A stretch of 64,000 nt of DNA from Castellaniella sp036379515 (GCF_036379515.1 NZ_DASVGN010000027.1:62001-126000); one strand, 5' to 3'; positions 17,192 to 26,639 are shown, counted from the stretch's first letter. The notes: generated by a model not told the origin, from the sequence alone. Made by a program: numbers and translations.

Positions 17192-19435
17192 TTGAACACA
17201 GCACAGGACAGCGGGAAAGCCTCGTTTACGGGCAGCCTCGCCACCGCATTGGCCACACCGGCACTCTTCTTGCTTCCACAGGCCGCGCAGGCGCAGGACA
17301 ACGACCCCGTGCAGCTGGCACCCGTCAAGGTCACCGGTGAAAAGGCGGCGCCTTTCCGGGTCGAGGAATCGGCATCACCCAAGTTCACGGCCCCCGTCCT
17401 GGACACCGCAAAATCCGTGCAGATCATTCCCCAGGAACTGATCCAAAGCCAGGCGGCCTCCACGCTGACCGAAGTGCTGCGCAACGCCCCTGGCATCACC
17501 TTCGGCGCTGGAGAAGGCGGCAATCCTCTGGGCGATCGCCCCTTCATCCGGGGCTACGACGCACAATCCAGCACCTTCGTCGACGGCATGCGCGATATCG
17601 GCGCCACGTCGCGCGAGGTCTTCAACCTGGAACAGGTCGAAGTCATCAAGGGGGCGGACGGTGCCTACGCGGGTCGAGGCGGCGCTGGCGGCAGCATCGA
17701 CCTCATCAGCAAGACGGCCAAACTGCGCAATTTCACAGACGTGTCCCTGGGCGGCGGCACAGCCCACTACGCACGCGGCACCGTGGACAGCAACTGGAAG
17801 CTGAGCGACACGAGCGCATTTCGCCTGAACGTCATGCGCCACGGGCAAGACGTCGCCGGCCGCGACACGGTCGATTACAGCCGTTGGGGTGTGGCCCCCA
17901 CGATCAGCTTCGGACTGGGCACCCCCACGCGCGTGACGCTGAGCTACTACCACCTGCAGACCGACGACACACCCGACAGCGGTATCCCCTATGCCTACTC
18001 CAAGGACGGATCCGTGGTGCGTGAGCCCCTGGCGGTGGATCGCGACAATTTCTACGGGCTTTCCAGCGATTACCGCAAAACCGGCAACGACATGGGAACG
18101 CTGCGAGTCGAACACGACCTGACCGATCGACTGACGTTGCGCAACCAGACGCGCTACACACGCAGCACCCAACGCTACGTCTGGACCCAGCCCGATGACA
18201 GCAAAGGCAACGTGACTCGCGGTCTGGTCTGGCGGCGTGCCAACACGCGCGACAGCCGCGTCGCCACCTGGGCCAACCAGACGGAGCTGCAGGGCGAATT
18301 CAGTACGGGGCGCTTCGAGCACCGCTTCCTGACGGGAATCGAGCTGTCGCTGGAAGACGGCCGCCGCGATACGCTCAACGTCGATCGCGACAACAGAGAC
18401 ACCACGGGATCGAAGTGCCTGCCCGGCAGCTACGGGCCAGGTTCGACTTACCATTGCACCAACCTGTACGCCCCCAATCCCAGCGACCCCTGGGTCAACA
18501 GCCTGAACGGCGGTCCGGCTGGAAAGCCGACCTACGCCCGTACCCTGACGAAATCTGTCTACGGCTTCGATACGATCACCCTGAACGAGCATTGGCAGGC
18601 CTCTCTCGGCCTGCGCATGGACGACTATGACACGCGTCTGAGCCCTTTCGGGGCGCAAACCGTCAATCGCCACGACACACTCTTCAACTATCAGCTGGGA
18701 CTGACGTACAAACCGGCTGAAAACGGCAGCATCTACCTATCGTATGGCACGTCCTCGACCCCTGCCGGCGCGACGCTGAACGAAGGCAGCGGCTTCGACC
18801 TGACTGCTTCGCGAGGCGCAGGTGCGAACGCCGCCGACATGGCGCCGGAAAGGAACCGCACGCTGGAACTCGGGACCAAATGGGACCTGCTCAAACGCCG
18901 GCTCAGCCTGACGGCAGCCGTCTTCCGGGTCGAAACCACCAACGCCCGCGTGACCTTGCCCAACGGGGACTATGCCATGGCGGGCAAGAAACACGTCGAC
19001 GGCTTCGAGCTGGGCGCCACCGGAAATCTGACACCCAAGTGGCAGGTCTACGGCGGCTACACGTACCTCAAGAGCGTGCTGGACGAGACTGGCAGTTACA
19101 ACGGAAGTGCAGGCGATGCAGGCAATGCCTTCCCCAACACTCCAAAACACAGCTTCAGCCTGTGGAACACCTACGCGTTCACGCCCAAGCTCTCGGCCGG
19201 GATGGGGGCCTACTATGTCGGCCGCCAATACGGCAACACCGCCAACACGCTGACCATTCCAGGGTACTGGCGCTTCGACGCCATGGCGGGCTACCGCGTC
19301 AACAAGACAGTAGACCTGCAATTGAACGTGAACAACCTCACCAACAAGACTTACTACGACCAGGCCTTTGCCGCACACTACGCCTCGATGGCTCCCGGGC
19401 GCTCGGCCATGGCGACGGTCAACCTGCACTTCTGA
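17192..19435 (+). CDS. TonB-dependent siderophore receptor (PiuA/Fiu-like)
   Basis: A 747-residue outer-membrane gated channel for ferric siderophores. The start is a TTG with GGGG seven bases upstream; the ATG at 17172 is out of frame and soon stops. A signal segment rich in alanine and leucine ends near AQAQD (about residue 31). The plug domain covers about 50-180, with the TAKSVQIIPQELI and VEVIKGADGAYAGRGGAGG motifs. A beta-barrel follows and ends in the canonical terminal phenylalanine (NLHF). It shares a Fur-controlled operon with the Sel1 and PiuC genes, the combination known from the Pseudomonas piu locus. Confidence 0.93.
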   Translation: MNTAQDSGKASFTGSLATALATPALFLLPQAAQAQDNDPVQLAPVKVTGEKAAPFRVEESASPKFTAPVLDTAKSVQIIPQELIQSQAASTLTEVLRNAPGITFGAGEGGNPLGDRPFIRGYDAQSSTFVDGMRDIGATSREVFNLEQVEVIKGADGAYAGRGGAGGSIDLISKTAKLRNFTDVSLGGGTAHYARGTVDSNWKLSDTSAFRLNVMRHGQDVAGRDTVDYSRWGVAPTISFGLGTPTRVTLSYYHLQTDDTPDSGIPYAYSKDGSVVREPLAVDRDNFYGLSSDYRKTGNDMGTLRVEHDLTDRLTLRNQTRYTRSTQRYVWTQPDDSKGNVTRGLVWRRANTRDSRVATWANQTELQGEFSTGRFEHRFLTGIELSLEDGRRDTLNVDRDNRDTTGSKCLPGSYGPGSTYHCTNLYAPNPSDPWVNSLNGGPAGKPTYARTLTKSVYGFDTITLNEHWQASLGLRMDDYDTRLSPFGAQTVNRHDTLFNYQLGLTYKPAENGSIYLSYGTSSTPAGATLNEGSGFDLTASRGAGANAADMAPERNRTLELGTKWDLLKRRLSLTAAVFRVETTNARVTLPNGDYAMAGKKHVDGFELGATGNLTPKWQVYGGYTYLKSVLDETGSYNGSAGDAGNAFPNTPKHSFSLWNTYAFTPKLSAGMGAYYVGRQYGNTANTLTIPGYWRFDAMAGYRVNKTVDLQLNVNNLTNKTYYDQAFAAHYASMAPGRSAMATVNLHF

Positions 19436-20313
19436 TGGTGGCTATCACCGCCCACGCCGCGCCAGCCTCGGCAGGACAGCCAAGTCCTCCCACAAGCGGG
19501 ACGTCGGCACGCTCAACCATCTTGGACGGCTACGCCATCAATCGGCGGGACCCGGCCGCGCTGACGACCGACCTGCAGCAGATCCTTGCCGGGCCTCCAG
19601 CGGCGGCAGCTGCCACACTCCGCGCCGCCGCTGAAGGGGGCGTGGTCCAGGCTCAGCTCGTCTACGGGCAGTGGCTGCTGGATGGCCACGGGGTGACGCG
19701 CGATCCGGAGGCTGCGTTCCAGTGGTTTCAGCACGCGAGCCGGCAGGGAGCCCCAATGGCCCTGAACATGCTGGGCCAGTGCCACGCCCATGGCTGGGGA
19801 ACGCCCGTGAACGCACTCATGGCGGTCTACTGGTACCGGCTTTCCGCCTTGGGCGGCCTGGACTGGGGCATGTACAACTACGCCACCGCCCTCACCCTGG
19901 CGCAGGGCGTAGCCTGCGATCGGCCCACCGCCCTGGCGTGGTTTCGCAAAGCGGCCGATCTGGGCCATGCCAAGTCCATGAACATGGTGGGCAGCTTCTA
20001 CGAAGACGGCTGGGTCGTGGCCCAGGACCTTGCACAAGCTGCACACCATTACCTGCAGGCCGCACAGGGCGGCGACTTCAGGGGGCAGTTCAACACCGCA
20101 CGGCTGCTGATTCTGGCGGGTCAGGTCGACGTCGCAACGCACTGGCTGCACCGCATTCCCCAAACGGCAACGCCAGCATTCCTGCACAAGGCGCAGGCCT
20201 GGGTACTGGCCATCGCCACGCAACGGCCAGCACGAGAATCCGGGATCTGGCGGTGTACCGTGCAGGCACTCAACCCCGCGACGACAGGCGATCATGCTCA
20301 TCACCTTGCCTGA
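19435..20313 (+). CDS. Sel1-repeat protein of the iron-uptake operon
   Basis: A 292-residue protein with tandem Sel1-like alpha/alpha repeats across roughly residues 65-230, e.g. QLVYGQWLLDGHGVTRD, AMNMLGQCHAHGWG-like and SMNMVGSFYEDGW units. The ATG shares its A with the TGA stop of the receptor gene, and the 3' end overlaps piuC by 20 bp, so the three genes are translationally linked. Sel1 proteins are usually protein-interaction scaffolds; a homologous hypothetical gene accompanies piuC in pseudomonads (recalled). Its function in iron uptake is not known. Confidence 0.85.
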   Translation: MVAITAHAAPASAGQPSPPTSGTSARSTILDGYAINRRDPAALTTDLQQILAGPPAAAAATLRAAAEGGVVQAQLVYGQWLLDGHGVTRDPEAAFQWFQHASRQGAPMALNMLGQCHAHGWGTPVNALMAVYWYRLSALGGLDWGMYNYATALTLAQGVACDRPTALAWFRKAADLGHAKSMNMVGSFYEDGWVVAQDLAQAAHHYLQAAQGGDFRGQFNTARLLILAGQVDVATHWLHRIPQTATPAFLHKAQAWVLAIATQRPARESGIWRCTVQALNPATTGDHAHHLA

Positions 20314-20974
20314 GCTCCTGCCCCCTGAAGCGCTCGCACCGTGCCGAGCCACGCTGGAAACCGCTTCGTGGATGGCCGGCCAGGCCACGGCGGGACACGT
20401 CGCCGCGCAAGTCAAAGCAAACCGCCAGCTGCCCCTGGACAGCCCGGCGGGCCGGCAACTGGGGACCCTTGTGCTGGCTGCACTCGGGCGCAGCGCCCTC
20501 TTTCAGTCAGCAACCTTGCCCGCCCATATTCTGCCGCCCCGTTTCAATCGCTACGAAGTCGGGGAGCACTACGGCTTTCACATCGACAATGCCATATTCC
20601 AGTCGTCGACCGCACAGCAACGGGTCCGGGCAGACGTCTCCACCACCATTTTCCTGTCCGATCCCGACACCTATGAAGGCGGCGAACTGATCATCCAGGA
20701 TACCTACGGTGAACACCGGGTGAAGCTGCCGGCCGGACACGCCATCGTGTATCCTGCCACCAGCCTGCACCGTGTGGCACCCGTGACGGCAGGTGTGCGC
20801 TATGCCGCATTTTTCTGGACACAAAGCCTGATTCGCGACGACAGTCGGCGATCATTGCTGCTGGAGCAGGACCTTGCCATCCAGAAGCTGATCCAGCAGC
20901 ACGCCGATCCGGCCGCCATCGCACAATTGACGGGGGTGTATCACAACCTCGTGCGCTGTTGGGCGGACGTATGA
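20294..20974 (+). CDS. piuC: Fe(II)/2-oxoglutarate-dependent PKHD-type hydroxylase PiuC/YbiX
   Basis: A 226-residue dioxygenase. The iron-binding HxD is in YGFHIDNAIF, near residues 95-105. The distal histidine is in SLHRVAPVTAG, where the arginine two residues on... VRYAAFFW follows and completes the 2-oxoglutarate site. The length and the C-terminal helix bundle match PiuC/YbiX proteins. These genes accompany Fiu/PiuA-type receptors and are Fur-controlled; their substrate is unsettled, with siderophore modification proposed. It ends five bases before the convergent serB stop. Confidence 0.93.
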   Translation: MLITLPELLPPEALAPCRATLETASWMAGQATAGHVAAQVKANRQLPLDSPAGRQLGTLVLAALGRSALFQSATLPAHILPPRFNRYEVGEHYGFHIDNAIFQSSTAQQRVRADVSTTIFLSDPDTYEGGELIIQDTYGEHRVKLPAGHAIVYPATSLHRVAPVTAGVRYAAFFWTQSLIRDDSRRSLLLEQDLAIQKLIQQHADPAAIAQLTGVYHNLVRCWADV

Positions 20975-20979
20975 GCGCA

Positions 20980-21831
20980 TCAATGCTGGCGCCTGAACCA
21001 GTTCAACACCGCGTCCAGCGAACTGACATCCAACGCAAAACGGGCCTGGGCACGCACCACGGGCTTGGCCCGATAGGCCACGGAATACTGCGCCAAGGCC
21101 ATCATGGGCAGATCGTTGGAACCATCACCCAGAACGATGATCTGCTCGGGGGTGGCCCCCAATGCCTCGGCGGCGGCCTTGACGTGACGCGCCTTGGCGG
21201 CCCCGTCGACGATCTCGCCCAGCACGCGACCCGTGAGCGCACCATCCACGATTTCCAGCGTGTTGGCGTAGGCTTCATCCAGCAACAGGCCGCGCTTGAG
21301 GCGCTCGGTAAAAAACGTGAATCCACCCGATACCAGCACCACCTTCAGGCCATGCTGCTGCACGGCTTGAATCAAGGCCTCGGCACCCGGATTCAAGCGC
21401 AGGCGATCCCGAAAAACTGCTTCCAGCGCCGATTCCGGAACCCCCTTGAGCAGCGCCACGCGGCGCCTGAGGCTTTCGGAAAAATCCTTGATCTCGCCAC
21501 GCATGGCCGCCTCGGTGATGGCCGAGACTTCTGCCTTGCGTCCCACGGCAGCCGCGATTTCGTCAATGCACTCGATATTGACGAGCGTGGAATCCATGTC
21601 CATGGCCAGCAGCTTGCAGTCGGCAAGGCGATGAATCGCGTCCAGCCATGCGGCGTCGATACGCGCCTCACGCGCGAGCGACAACACTTCATCCCGGCTC
21701 GCCTCGTCCACGTTGAGCAGGCGAACGGCAGTGGGAGCAATCTCCTGCACGCCACTGGCACAGGCAACTGCCGCCAGACGCTCAATATCGTCGTACGCCA
21801 GGCGAGGTGCCTGCAGGATCACGTGGGCCAT
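20980..21831 (-). CDS. serB: phosphoserine phosphatase
   Basis: A 283-residue HAD-family phosphatase, the last step of serine biosynthesis. The catalytic DxD motif is LLAMDMDSTLVN (about 100-111), motif II is VSGGFTFF and motif III is LGDGSNDLPMM. The N-terminal 90 residues form the ACT-like regulatory region usual in proteobacterial SerB. The start is set at the ATG 21831 (MAHVILQAP); a longer frame to 21912 runs into the divergent promoter region. It is divergent from the hydroxyacid dehydrogenase gene with 83 bp between them. Confidence 0.95.
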   Translation of the reverse strand: MAHVILQAPRLAYDDIERLAAVACASGVQEIAPTAVRLLNVDEASRDEVLSLAREARIDAAWLDAIHRLADCKLLAMDMDSTLVNIECIDEIAAAVGRKAEVSAITEAAMRGEIKDFSESLRRRVALLKGVPESALEAVFRDRLRLNPGAEALIQAVQQHGLKVVLVSGGFTFFTERLKRGLLLDEAYANTLEIVDGALTGRVLGEIVDGAAKARHVKAAAEALGATPEQIIVLGDGSNDLPMMALAQYSVAYRAKPVVRAQARFALDVSSLDAVLNWFRRQH

Positions 21832-21914
21832 GCTTGGAGTCTCCAGAATCGGGCGCGCCCATTGTACCCATGCCATGCCCGGCATTGCCGAACACATTGC
21901 CAGGAGCCTCATTG

Positions 21915-23033
21915 ATGTCGCCTGTCACGCCCTTCTGTGCACAAGATTATGCGGCCCTTGCCCAAGACCGGTTGCCCGCGGCCACATGGGCCTGGCTGGA
22001 GTCCGGGGGTGCCGATGAATTGACAGCGAACGCCAACCGCAACGCCTATGCACGGCTGAAACTGCGCAGTCGCGTCCTGCGGCCGCTGCAAGGTGCTCAC
22101 ACACGCCTCGAACTGGGGACCCGGACACTGGCCCACCCCATCCTGATCGCGCCCACTGCCTGGCACGGCCTGGTGCACCCTGAGGGCGAGCGCGCCACTG
22201 CCATGGCAGCCGCCGCCACACATACGCCCCTCATCGTGAGTACCCAGTCCGGCATTGCCATCGAGACGCTTGCAGGTCTGAATCCCGCGCCCGCGCTCTG
22301 GTTTCAACTCTATGCCCAAACCCGTTTCGAGGACACGCTGGCGCTCGCCTTCCGGGCGCTCAAGGCCGGGGCGAAGGCCTTGGTCCTGACGGTCGACGCG
22401 CCGGTGAACGGTGCGCGCAACGTCGAGCAGCGCAGCGGCTTCCGCCTGCCGCCACATATCCGTTCCGTGCATTTGCAGGGGCTCTCACCCCCCCACCCTC
22501 GCCCGGCCGAGCCCGGTGGCCATCCGCTCTTTTCCACCGGGCTGCTGGAGGCCGCCCCAACATGGGACGACGTGCGGCGCTTGCGCGACGCCTTGGGCAC
22601 AACACCGCTCTGGTTGAAGGGGATACTCGACCCGGACGATGCCCGCCTGGCGATCGAGTGTGGCGTAGACGGGATCATGGTCTCCAATCACGGCGGGCGC
22701 TGTCTGGACACCGTGCCCAGCACACTGGGAGCGCTGCCAGACGTGGCGCACTCCGTGCGCGGGCAGATCCCCATCGTGCTCGACGGGGGCATCCGCCGAG
22801 GCACCGACATCCTCAAGGCGCTGGCGCTAGGAGCCCATGCCGTCGCAATCGGCCGGCCCATTCTGCACGCGCTGGCGGTGGGGGGTGCCACCGCGGTGGC
22901 CCACCTGATTCAGATCCTGAGAGGAGAACTGGAAGTGGCCATGGCGCTGACAGGATGCCGCACCCTGGCTGACGTGGACTCCGGCGTGATCTGGGAGCCC
23001 ACTCGAAAGGTCAGTGATGGCCGCGCTGCTTGA
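21915..23033 (+). CDS. FMN-dependent alpha-hydroxy acid oxidase/dehydrogenase
   Basis: A 372-residue TIM-barrel flavoenzyme of the lactate/glycolate oxidase family. The FMN-binding start LIAPTAWHG lies near residue 75. The substrate tyrosine is in WFQLYAQ, and the catalytic His/Arg pair is in IMVSNHGGR, followed by VLDGGIRRGTDI and AVAIGRP. GGAG lies seven bases upstream of the ATG. It oxidises an L-2-hydroxy acid to the 2-keto acid, passing electrons to oxygen or a quinone. The substrate (lactate, glycolate, mandelate) is not resolvable by eye. Its 3' end overlaps the convergent gene by 23 bp. Confidence 0.88.
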   Translation: MSPVTPFCAQDYAALAQDRLPAATWAWLESGGADELTANANRNAYARLKLRSRVLRPLQGAHTRLELGTRTLAHPILIAPTAWHGLVHPEGERATAMAAAATHTPLIVSTQSGIAIETLAGLNPAPALWFQLYAQTRFEDTLALAFRALKAGAKALVLTVDAPVNGARNVEQRSGFRLPPHIRSVHLQGLSPPHPRPAEPGGHPLFSTGLLEAAPTWDDVRRLRDALGTTPLWLKGILDPDDARLAIECGVDGIMVSNHGGRCLDTVPSTLGALPDVAHSVRGQIPIVLDGGIRRGTDILKALALGAHAVAIGRPILHALAVGGATAVAHLIQILRGELEVAMALTGCRTLADVDSGVIWEPTRKVSDGRAA

Positions 23034-23616
23034 GCATGTAGCGCCAGACGAACCCCGGATAACCCAGCACCACGAAAAGTGCCAGGGTCACAGCATAGAA
23101 TTCCCAGCCCTGTGTAAAGGCATTGCCCAGGTTGAGCTCCAATGCGTTGCCCAGCGTGCCGACCAGCACGTAGCCCACCAGCACTTCGAGCAAGCGGTCG
23201 ATGAAGGGCTTGACGGATGCCTTGACCCGTTGTGCCGCCATTTGACGTGCCAGCGCGGCAGCCGAGGGGGCGGCATCTGCCGAGGGCGTATCGATCGCCG
23301 CAGGGGGCGCCACCTTGCGGGCCCCCGGCCAGTACAGCCAGCCCACCATGATGGCCACGCTGATGAGGAGCTTCACGAAAAACAGGCCTGCCGTATTGCC
23401 ACCGCCTGCAAACGCGCCCCCTACCAGCTGCAAGGTCCCCCAGGACCACACGGCGATTCCGGCCAGGAACCCCAGGCAGCGCAGCCAGCGCGACAGGCCA
23501 CGGCCTTGAGTGGCCGACCACCCCCAGGCAGCCAGCGGTCGATCCAGCACGAAAGGCAGATTGGCCATCACCAGCGCACTGAGAATGACCATCCAGACAG
23601 CAAGCGACAAGGTCAT
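23011..23616 (-). CDS. DUF2818-like membrane protein at the 3' end of the nuo operon
   Basis: A 201-residue protein with hydrophobic segments around 5-25, 45-65, 80-95 and 165-190. The N-terminal MTLSLAVWMVILSALVMANLPF-like stretch and the C-terminal RLLEVLVGYVLVGTLG / GWEFYAVTLALFVVLGYPGFVWRY block resemble DUF2818 proteins found after nuoN in betaproteobacteria. Those are about 100 residues as I recall. The extra middle part holds a membrane segment and an alanine-rich linker. It follows nuoN by 26 bp. A part in complex I assembly or membrane anchoring is only suggested by position. Confidence 0.7.
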   Translation of the reverse strand: MTLSLAVWMVILSALVMANLPFVLDRPLAAWGWSATQGRGLSRWLRCLGFLAGIAVWSWGTLQLVGGAFAGGGNTAGLFFVKLLISVAIMVGWLYWPGARKVAPPAAIDTPSADAAPSAAALARQMAAQRVKASVKPFIDRLLEVLVGYVLVGTLGNALELNLGNAFTQGWEFYAVTLALFVVLGYPGFVWRYMLKQRGHH

Positions 23617-23642
23617 GATGCGCTCCGCTCAATCGGCAAATT

Positions 23643-25127
23643 TCAGAACACCAGCGACTGCGTGATGACGCGTTCGCAGAGGGCGATCAAGGCACCCGGC
23701 AAGATGCCCAGGCCAATGACCAGAAGTCCATTGAGCGACATGACCGTCCGGGTGGCAAACGTGCCGGTTCCCAGCACCACACCGTCTTCGGGCTCATCGA
23801 AATACGCCATCTTCACCACCCGCAGGTAGTAGAAGGCCCCGATGAGCGAGCACATGACCGCAAAGACTGCCAGCCACACATAGCCGGCACTGACCACGGC
23901 CTGCAACACGATGAGCTTGGCATAGAACCCGGAGAGCGGAGGAATGCCGGCCAACGAGAACATGGCCAGCAGCAGCACACCGGCCAGCAAGGGGTTGCGG
24001 CGATTCAAACCCTTGAGATCCGCAATTTCTTCGGCCTCAAACCCTTGGCGCGACAGCAGCAGAATCAACCCGAAGGTCGAGAGCGTGGTCAGCACATAGA
24101 TGACGACGTAGAACAGCGAGGCTCCGTAGGCTGCCGCGTTGGTGCCGGCATGAACGCCGGAGACCCCTGACAGCAGGCCCAGAAATACGTAGCCCATCTG
24201 ACCGATCGCCGAATACGCCAGCATGCGCTTGAAGTTCGTCTGCGCAATGGCCACGATGTTGCCCAGTGCCAGCGACAGCACCGCCATGATGAGCAGCATG
24301 GGCTGCCAGTCGATGGCAATGCCATGCAGGGCCTCGATGAGCAGACGCAGCGTGATGCAGAATGCGGCGAACTTGGGTGCCGCCCCAACCAGCAGCGTGA
24401 CGGTAGTGGGTGCCCCCTGGTAGACGTCAGGCGTCCACATGTGGAAGGGCGCGGCCGTGAGCTTGAAGCCAAGGCCTGCCACGATGAACACGACGCCAAA
24501 GGCCAATGGCAAGGCCTGCGCATGGCCCGAACGAATCACCTGAGCAATCTCTGCCAGACCTACTTCGCCCGTGGCGCCATAGATCATGGACATGCCGTAG
24601 AGCAAGATGCCCGAGGCCAGGCACCCCAGTACGTAGTACTTCATGGCGGCTTCGGTAGAAGCCAGATGATCACGGCGCAAGGCCACCAGCGCGTAGAGCG
24701 CAAACGACATGACTTCGACGCCCAGGTACACCGTCAGCATGCTGCCGGCCGAGATCATCACGAACTCACCCAGCAGCATGATGAGCGTCAGCGAATACAG
24801 CTCGCCGCCCCGCGTGGTCATGTCGCGCCGCTCGGAATACGAACGGCCATAGATCAGGGTGACGCCCACCGCCAGCGCCGAGAGGATCTTCAGGAAGTGC
24901 CCCAGCGAATCGGCCACATACAGGCTGCTGAAGGTGCGCCCATGGACGCCGTCCGACCACTGAACCCAGGAGACCAGGATCACGATCAGCAGCGTAGCCA
25001 TGGTCAGCATGAAGGTCATGTGCCGGTCGGAGTCACGATCGAAGGCATCGAGCACCAGCACCAGGCAGGTGAGCACCAGCAGAACGATCTCGGGCGTTGC
25101 CAGAACCAGATCAAAGAGATTATGCAT
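23643..25127 (-). CDS. nuoN: NADH-quinone oxidoreductase subunit N
   Basis: A 494-residue antiporter-like membrane subunit of complex I with about 14 hydrophobic segments. The conserved proton-channel lysine region AAPFHMWTPDVYQGAPT and the TNFKRMLAYSAIGQMGY motif are present, as is the glutamate of TM5 (VMSFALYALVAL region). It is the last of the fourteen subunits, separated from nuoM by 12 bp. It is one of three proton-pumping modules driven by quinone reduction. Confidence 0.97.
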   Translation of the reverse strand: MHNLFDLVLATPEIVLLVLTCLVLVLDAFDRDSDRHMTFMLTMATLLIVILVSWVQWSDGVHGRTFSSLYVADSLGHFLKILSALAVGVTLIYGRSYSERRDMTTRGGELYSLTLIMLLGEFVMISAGSMLTVYLGVEVMSFALYALVALRRDHLASTEAAMKYYVLGCLASGILLYGMSMIYGATGEVGLAEIAQVIRSGHAQALPLAFGVVFIVAGLGFKLTAAPFHMWTPDVYQGAPTTVTLLVGAAPKFAAFCITLRLLIEALHGIAIDWQPMLLIMAVLSLALGNIVAIAQTNFKRMLAYSAIGQMGYVFLGLLSGVSGVHAGTNAAAYGASLFYVVIYVLTTLSTFGLILLLSRQGFEAEEIADLKGLNRRNPLLAGVLLLAMFSLAGIPPLSGFYAKLIVLQAVVSAGYVWLAVFAVMCSLIGAFYYLRVVKMAYFDEPEDGVVLGTGTFATRTVMSLNGLLVIGLGILPGALIALCERVITQSLVF

Positions 25128-25139
25128 AGTGAGTCAGGC

Positions 25140-26639
25140 CTACAGTTTCGAGATCGCCACGTGCTGCATCAGCGCGCTGACGGAAGGATGCATGAGGTCG
25201 GTGAAGAAGCTGGGGAAGATCCCCAGGAAGAGCACCATGATGGCCAGCAGCCCCAGCACGAGATATTCACGCGCATTGATGTCCTTCATGCCCGAGACGT
25301 GGTCGTTGGCCACTGGCCCATACGCCACCCGTTTGAGCATCCACAGCGAATACCCCGCACCCCAGATGAGTGCAGTCGCAGCCAGCAGGCCCACCCAGAA
25401 GTTGTACTGCACTGCCCCCAGGATCACCGTGAACTCGCCCACGAAACCGCTGGTACCCGGCAGGCCCGCGTTGGCCATGGAAAACAGCACGAAGAAGGTG
25501 ACGAATTTAGGCATGCGGTTGATGATGCCGCCGTACGCGTCAATGCGGCGCGTATGCAGGCGGTCATACATGACGCCGATACACATGAACATGGCGCCCG
25601 ACACGAAGCCGTGCGACAGCATCTGGATGATGGCGCCTTCCATGCCCGTGACATTGAACAGGAAGAAGCCCAGCGTCACATAGCCCATGTGCGCCACGGA
25701 CGAATACGCCACCAGCTTCTTCATGTCGTCCTGCACGATCGCCACCAGCCCGATGTAGACGATGGCAATGAGCGAGAGCACGATCATGAAGCCCGCCAGA
25801 CTATGCGAGGCGTCCGGCGCAATCGGCAACAGGAACCGCAGGAAGGCATAGCAGCCCAGCTTCAGCATGACGGCTGCCAGCACGATGGAGCCACCCGTCG
25901 GGGCCTCCACGTGCGCATCCGGCAACCACGTATGGATGGGCCACATGGGTACCTTGACCGCAAACGCCGCCAGCAAGGCAATGAAAATGAAGATCTGTTG
26001 CGAATAATTTAGCTTGAGGTGCTGCCAGGTGGCGATATCGAACGAGCCATTGGACTCATGCCACAGGTAGATGTAGGCAATCAGCGTGAGCAGCGACCCC
26101 ATCAGGGTATAGAGGAAGAACTTCAGCGCCGCATACACGCGGTTGGGTCCACCCCACGCCCCGATGATGATGTACATGGGGATCAGCGTGGCCTCGAAGA
26201 ACACGTAGAACAGCATGCCATCGAGTGCGCAGAACACCCCGATCATGAGGCCTGACAGAATCAGGAAGGCCGCCATGTACTGCGCCACGCGCGACTTGAT
26301 GACCTCCCAGCCTGCCAGCACCACGATCACCGTAATGAACGAGGTGAGCAGAATGAACCAGATGGAAATCCCGTCGATGCCCAGGTGGTAGTTCAGGTTG
26401 AAGGTCTCGATCCAGGGCGTGTTTTCCACGAACTGCATGTCGGCCGTATGCGGATTGAAACCCGTGTACAGCGGCAAGGTGACCAGAAAGCCCGCGATGG
26501 ACCCGATGAGCGCGAGCACGCGAGCCGGTCCGGGATTGTCGTCCCGACCGATCAGCAGCACAAGCAAGCCGAAGACGATCGGAACAAAAATCGACAGAGT
26601 CAGCCAGGGAATCGAGGTAGACGCCATTTCGCTAACCAT
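25140..26639 (-). CDS. nuoM: NADH-quinone oxidoreductase subunit M
   Basis: A 499-residue antiporter-like proton-pumping subunit. It carries the HTWLPDAHVEAPTGGS signature near residue 235 and the DDMKKLVAYSSVAHMGYV block. The ATG at 26639 shares a base with the nuoL stop (TGATG), suggesting coupling; an ATG four codons later (26627) is an alternative start. A functional glutamate is retained in the VFFEATLIPMY segment. Confidence 0.97.
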   Translation of the reverse strand: MVSEMASTSIPWLTLSIFVPIVFGLLVLLIGRDDNPGPARVLALIGSIAGFLVTLPLYTGFNPHTADMQFVENTPWIETFNLNYHLGIDGISIWFILLTSFITVIVVLAGWEVIKSRVAQYMAAFLILSGLMIGVFCALDGMLFYVFFEATLIPMYIIIGAWGGPNRVYAALKFFLYTLMGSLLTLIAYIYLWHESNGSFDIATWQHLKLNYSQQIFIFIALLAAFAVKVPMWPIHTWLPDAHVEAPTGGSIVLAAVMLKLGCYAFLRFLLPIAPDASHSLAGFMIVLSLIAIVYIGLVAIVQDDMKKLVAYSSVAHMGYVTLGFFLFNVTGMEGAIIQMLSHGFVSGAMFMCIGVMYDRLHTRRIDAYGGIINRMPKFVTFFVLFSMANAGLPGTSGFVGEFTVILGAVQYNFWVGLLAATALIWGAGYSLWMLKRVAYGPVANDHVSGMKDINAREYLVLGLLAIMVLFLGIFPSFFTDLMHPSVSALMQHVAISKL

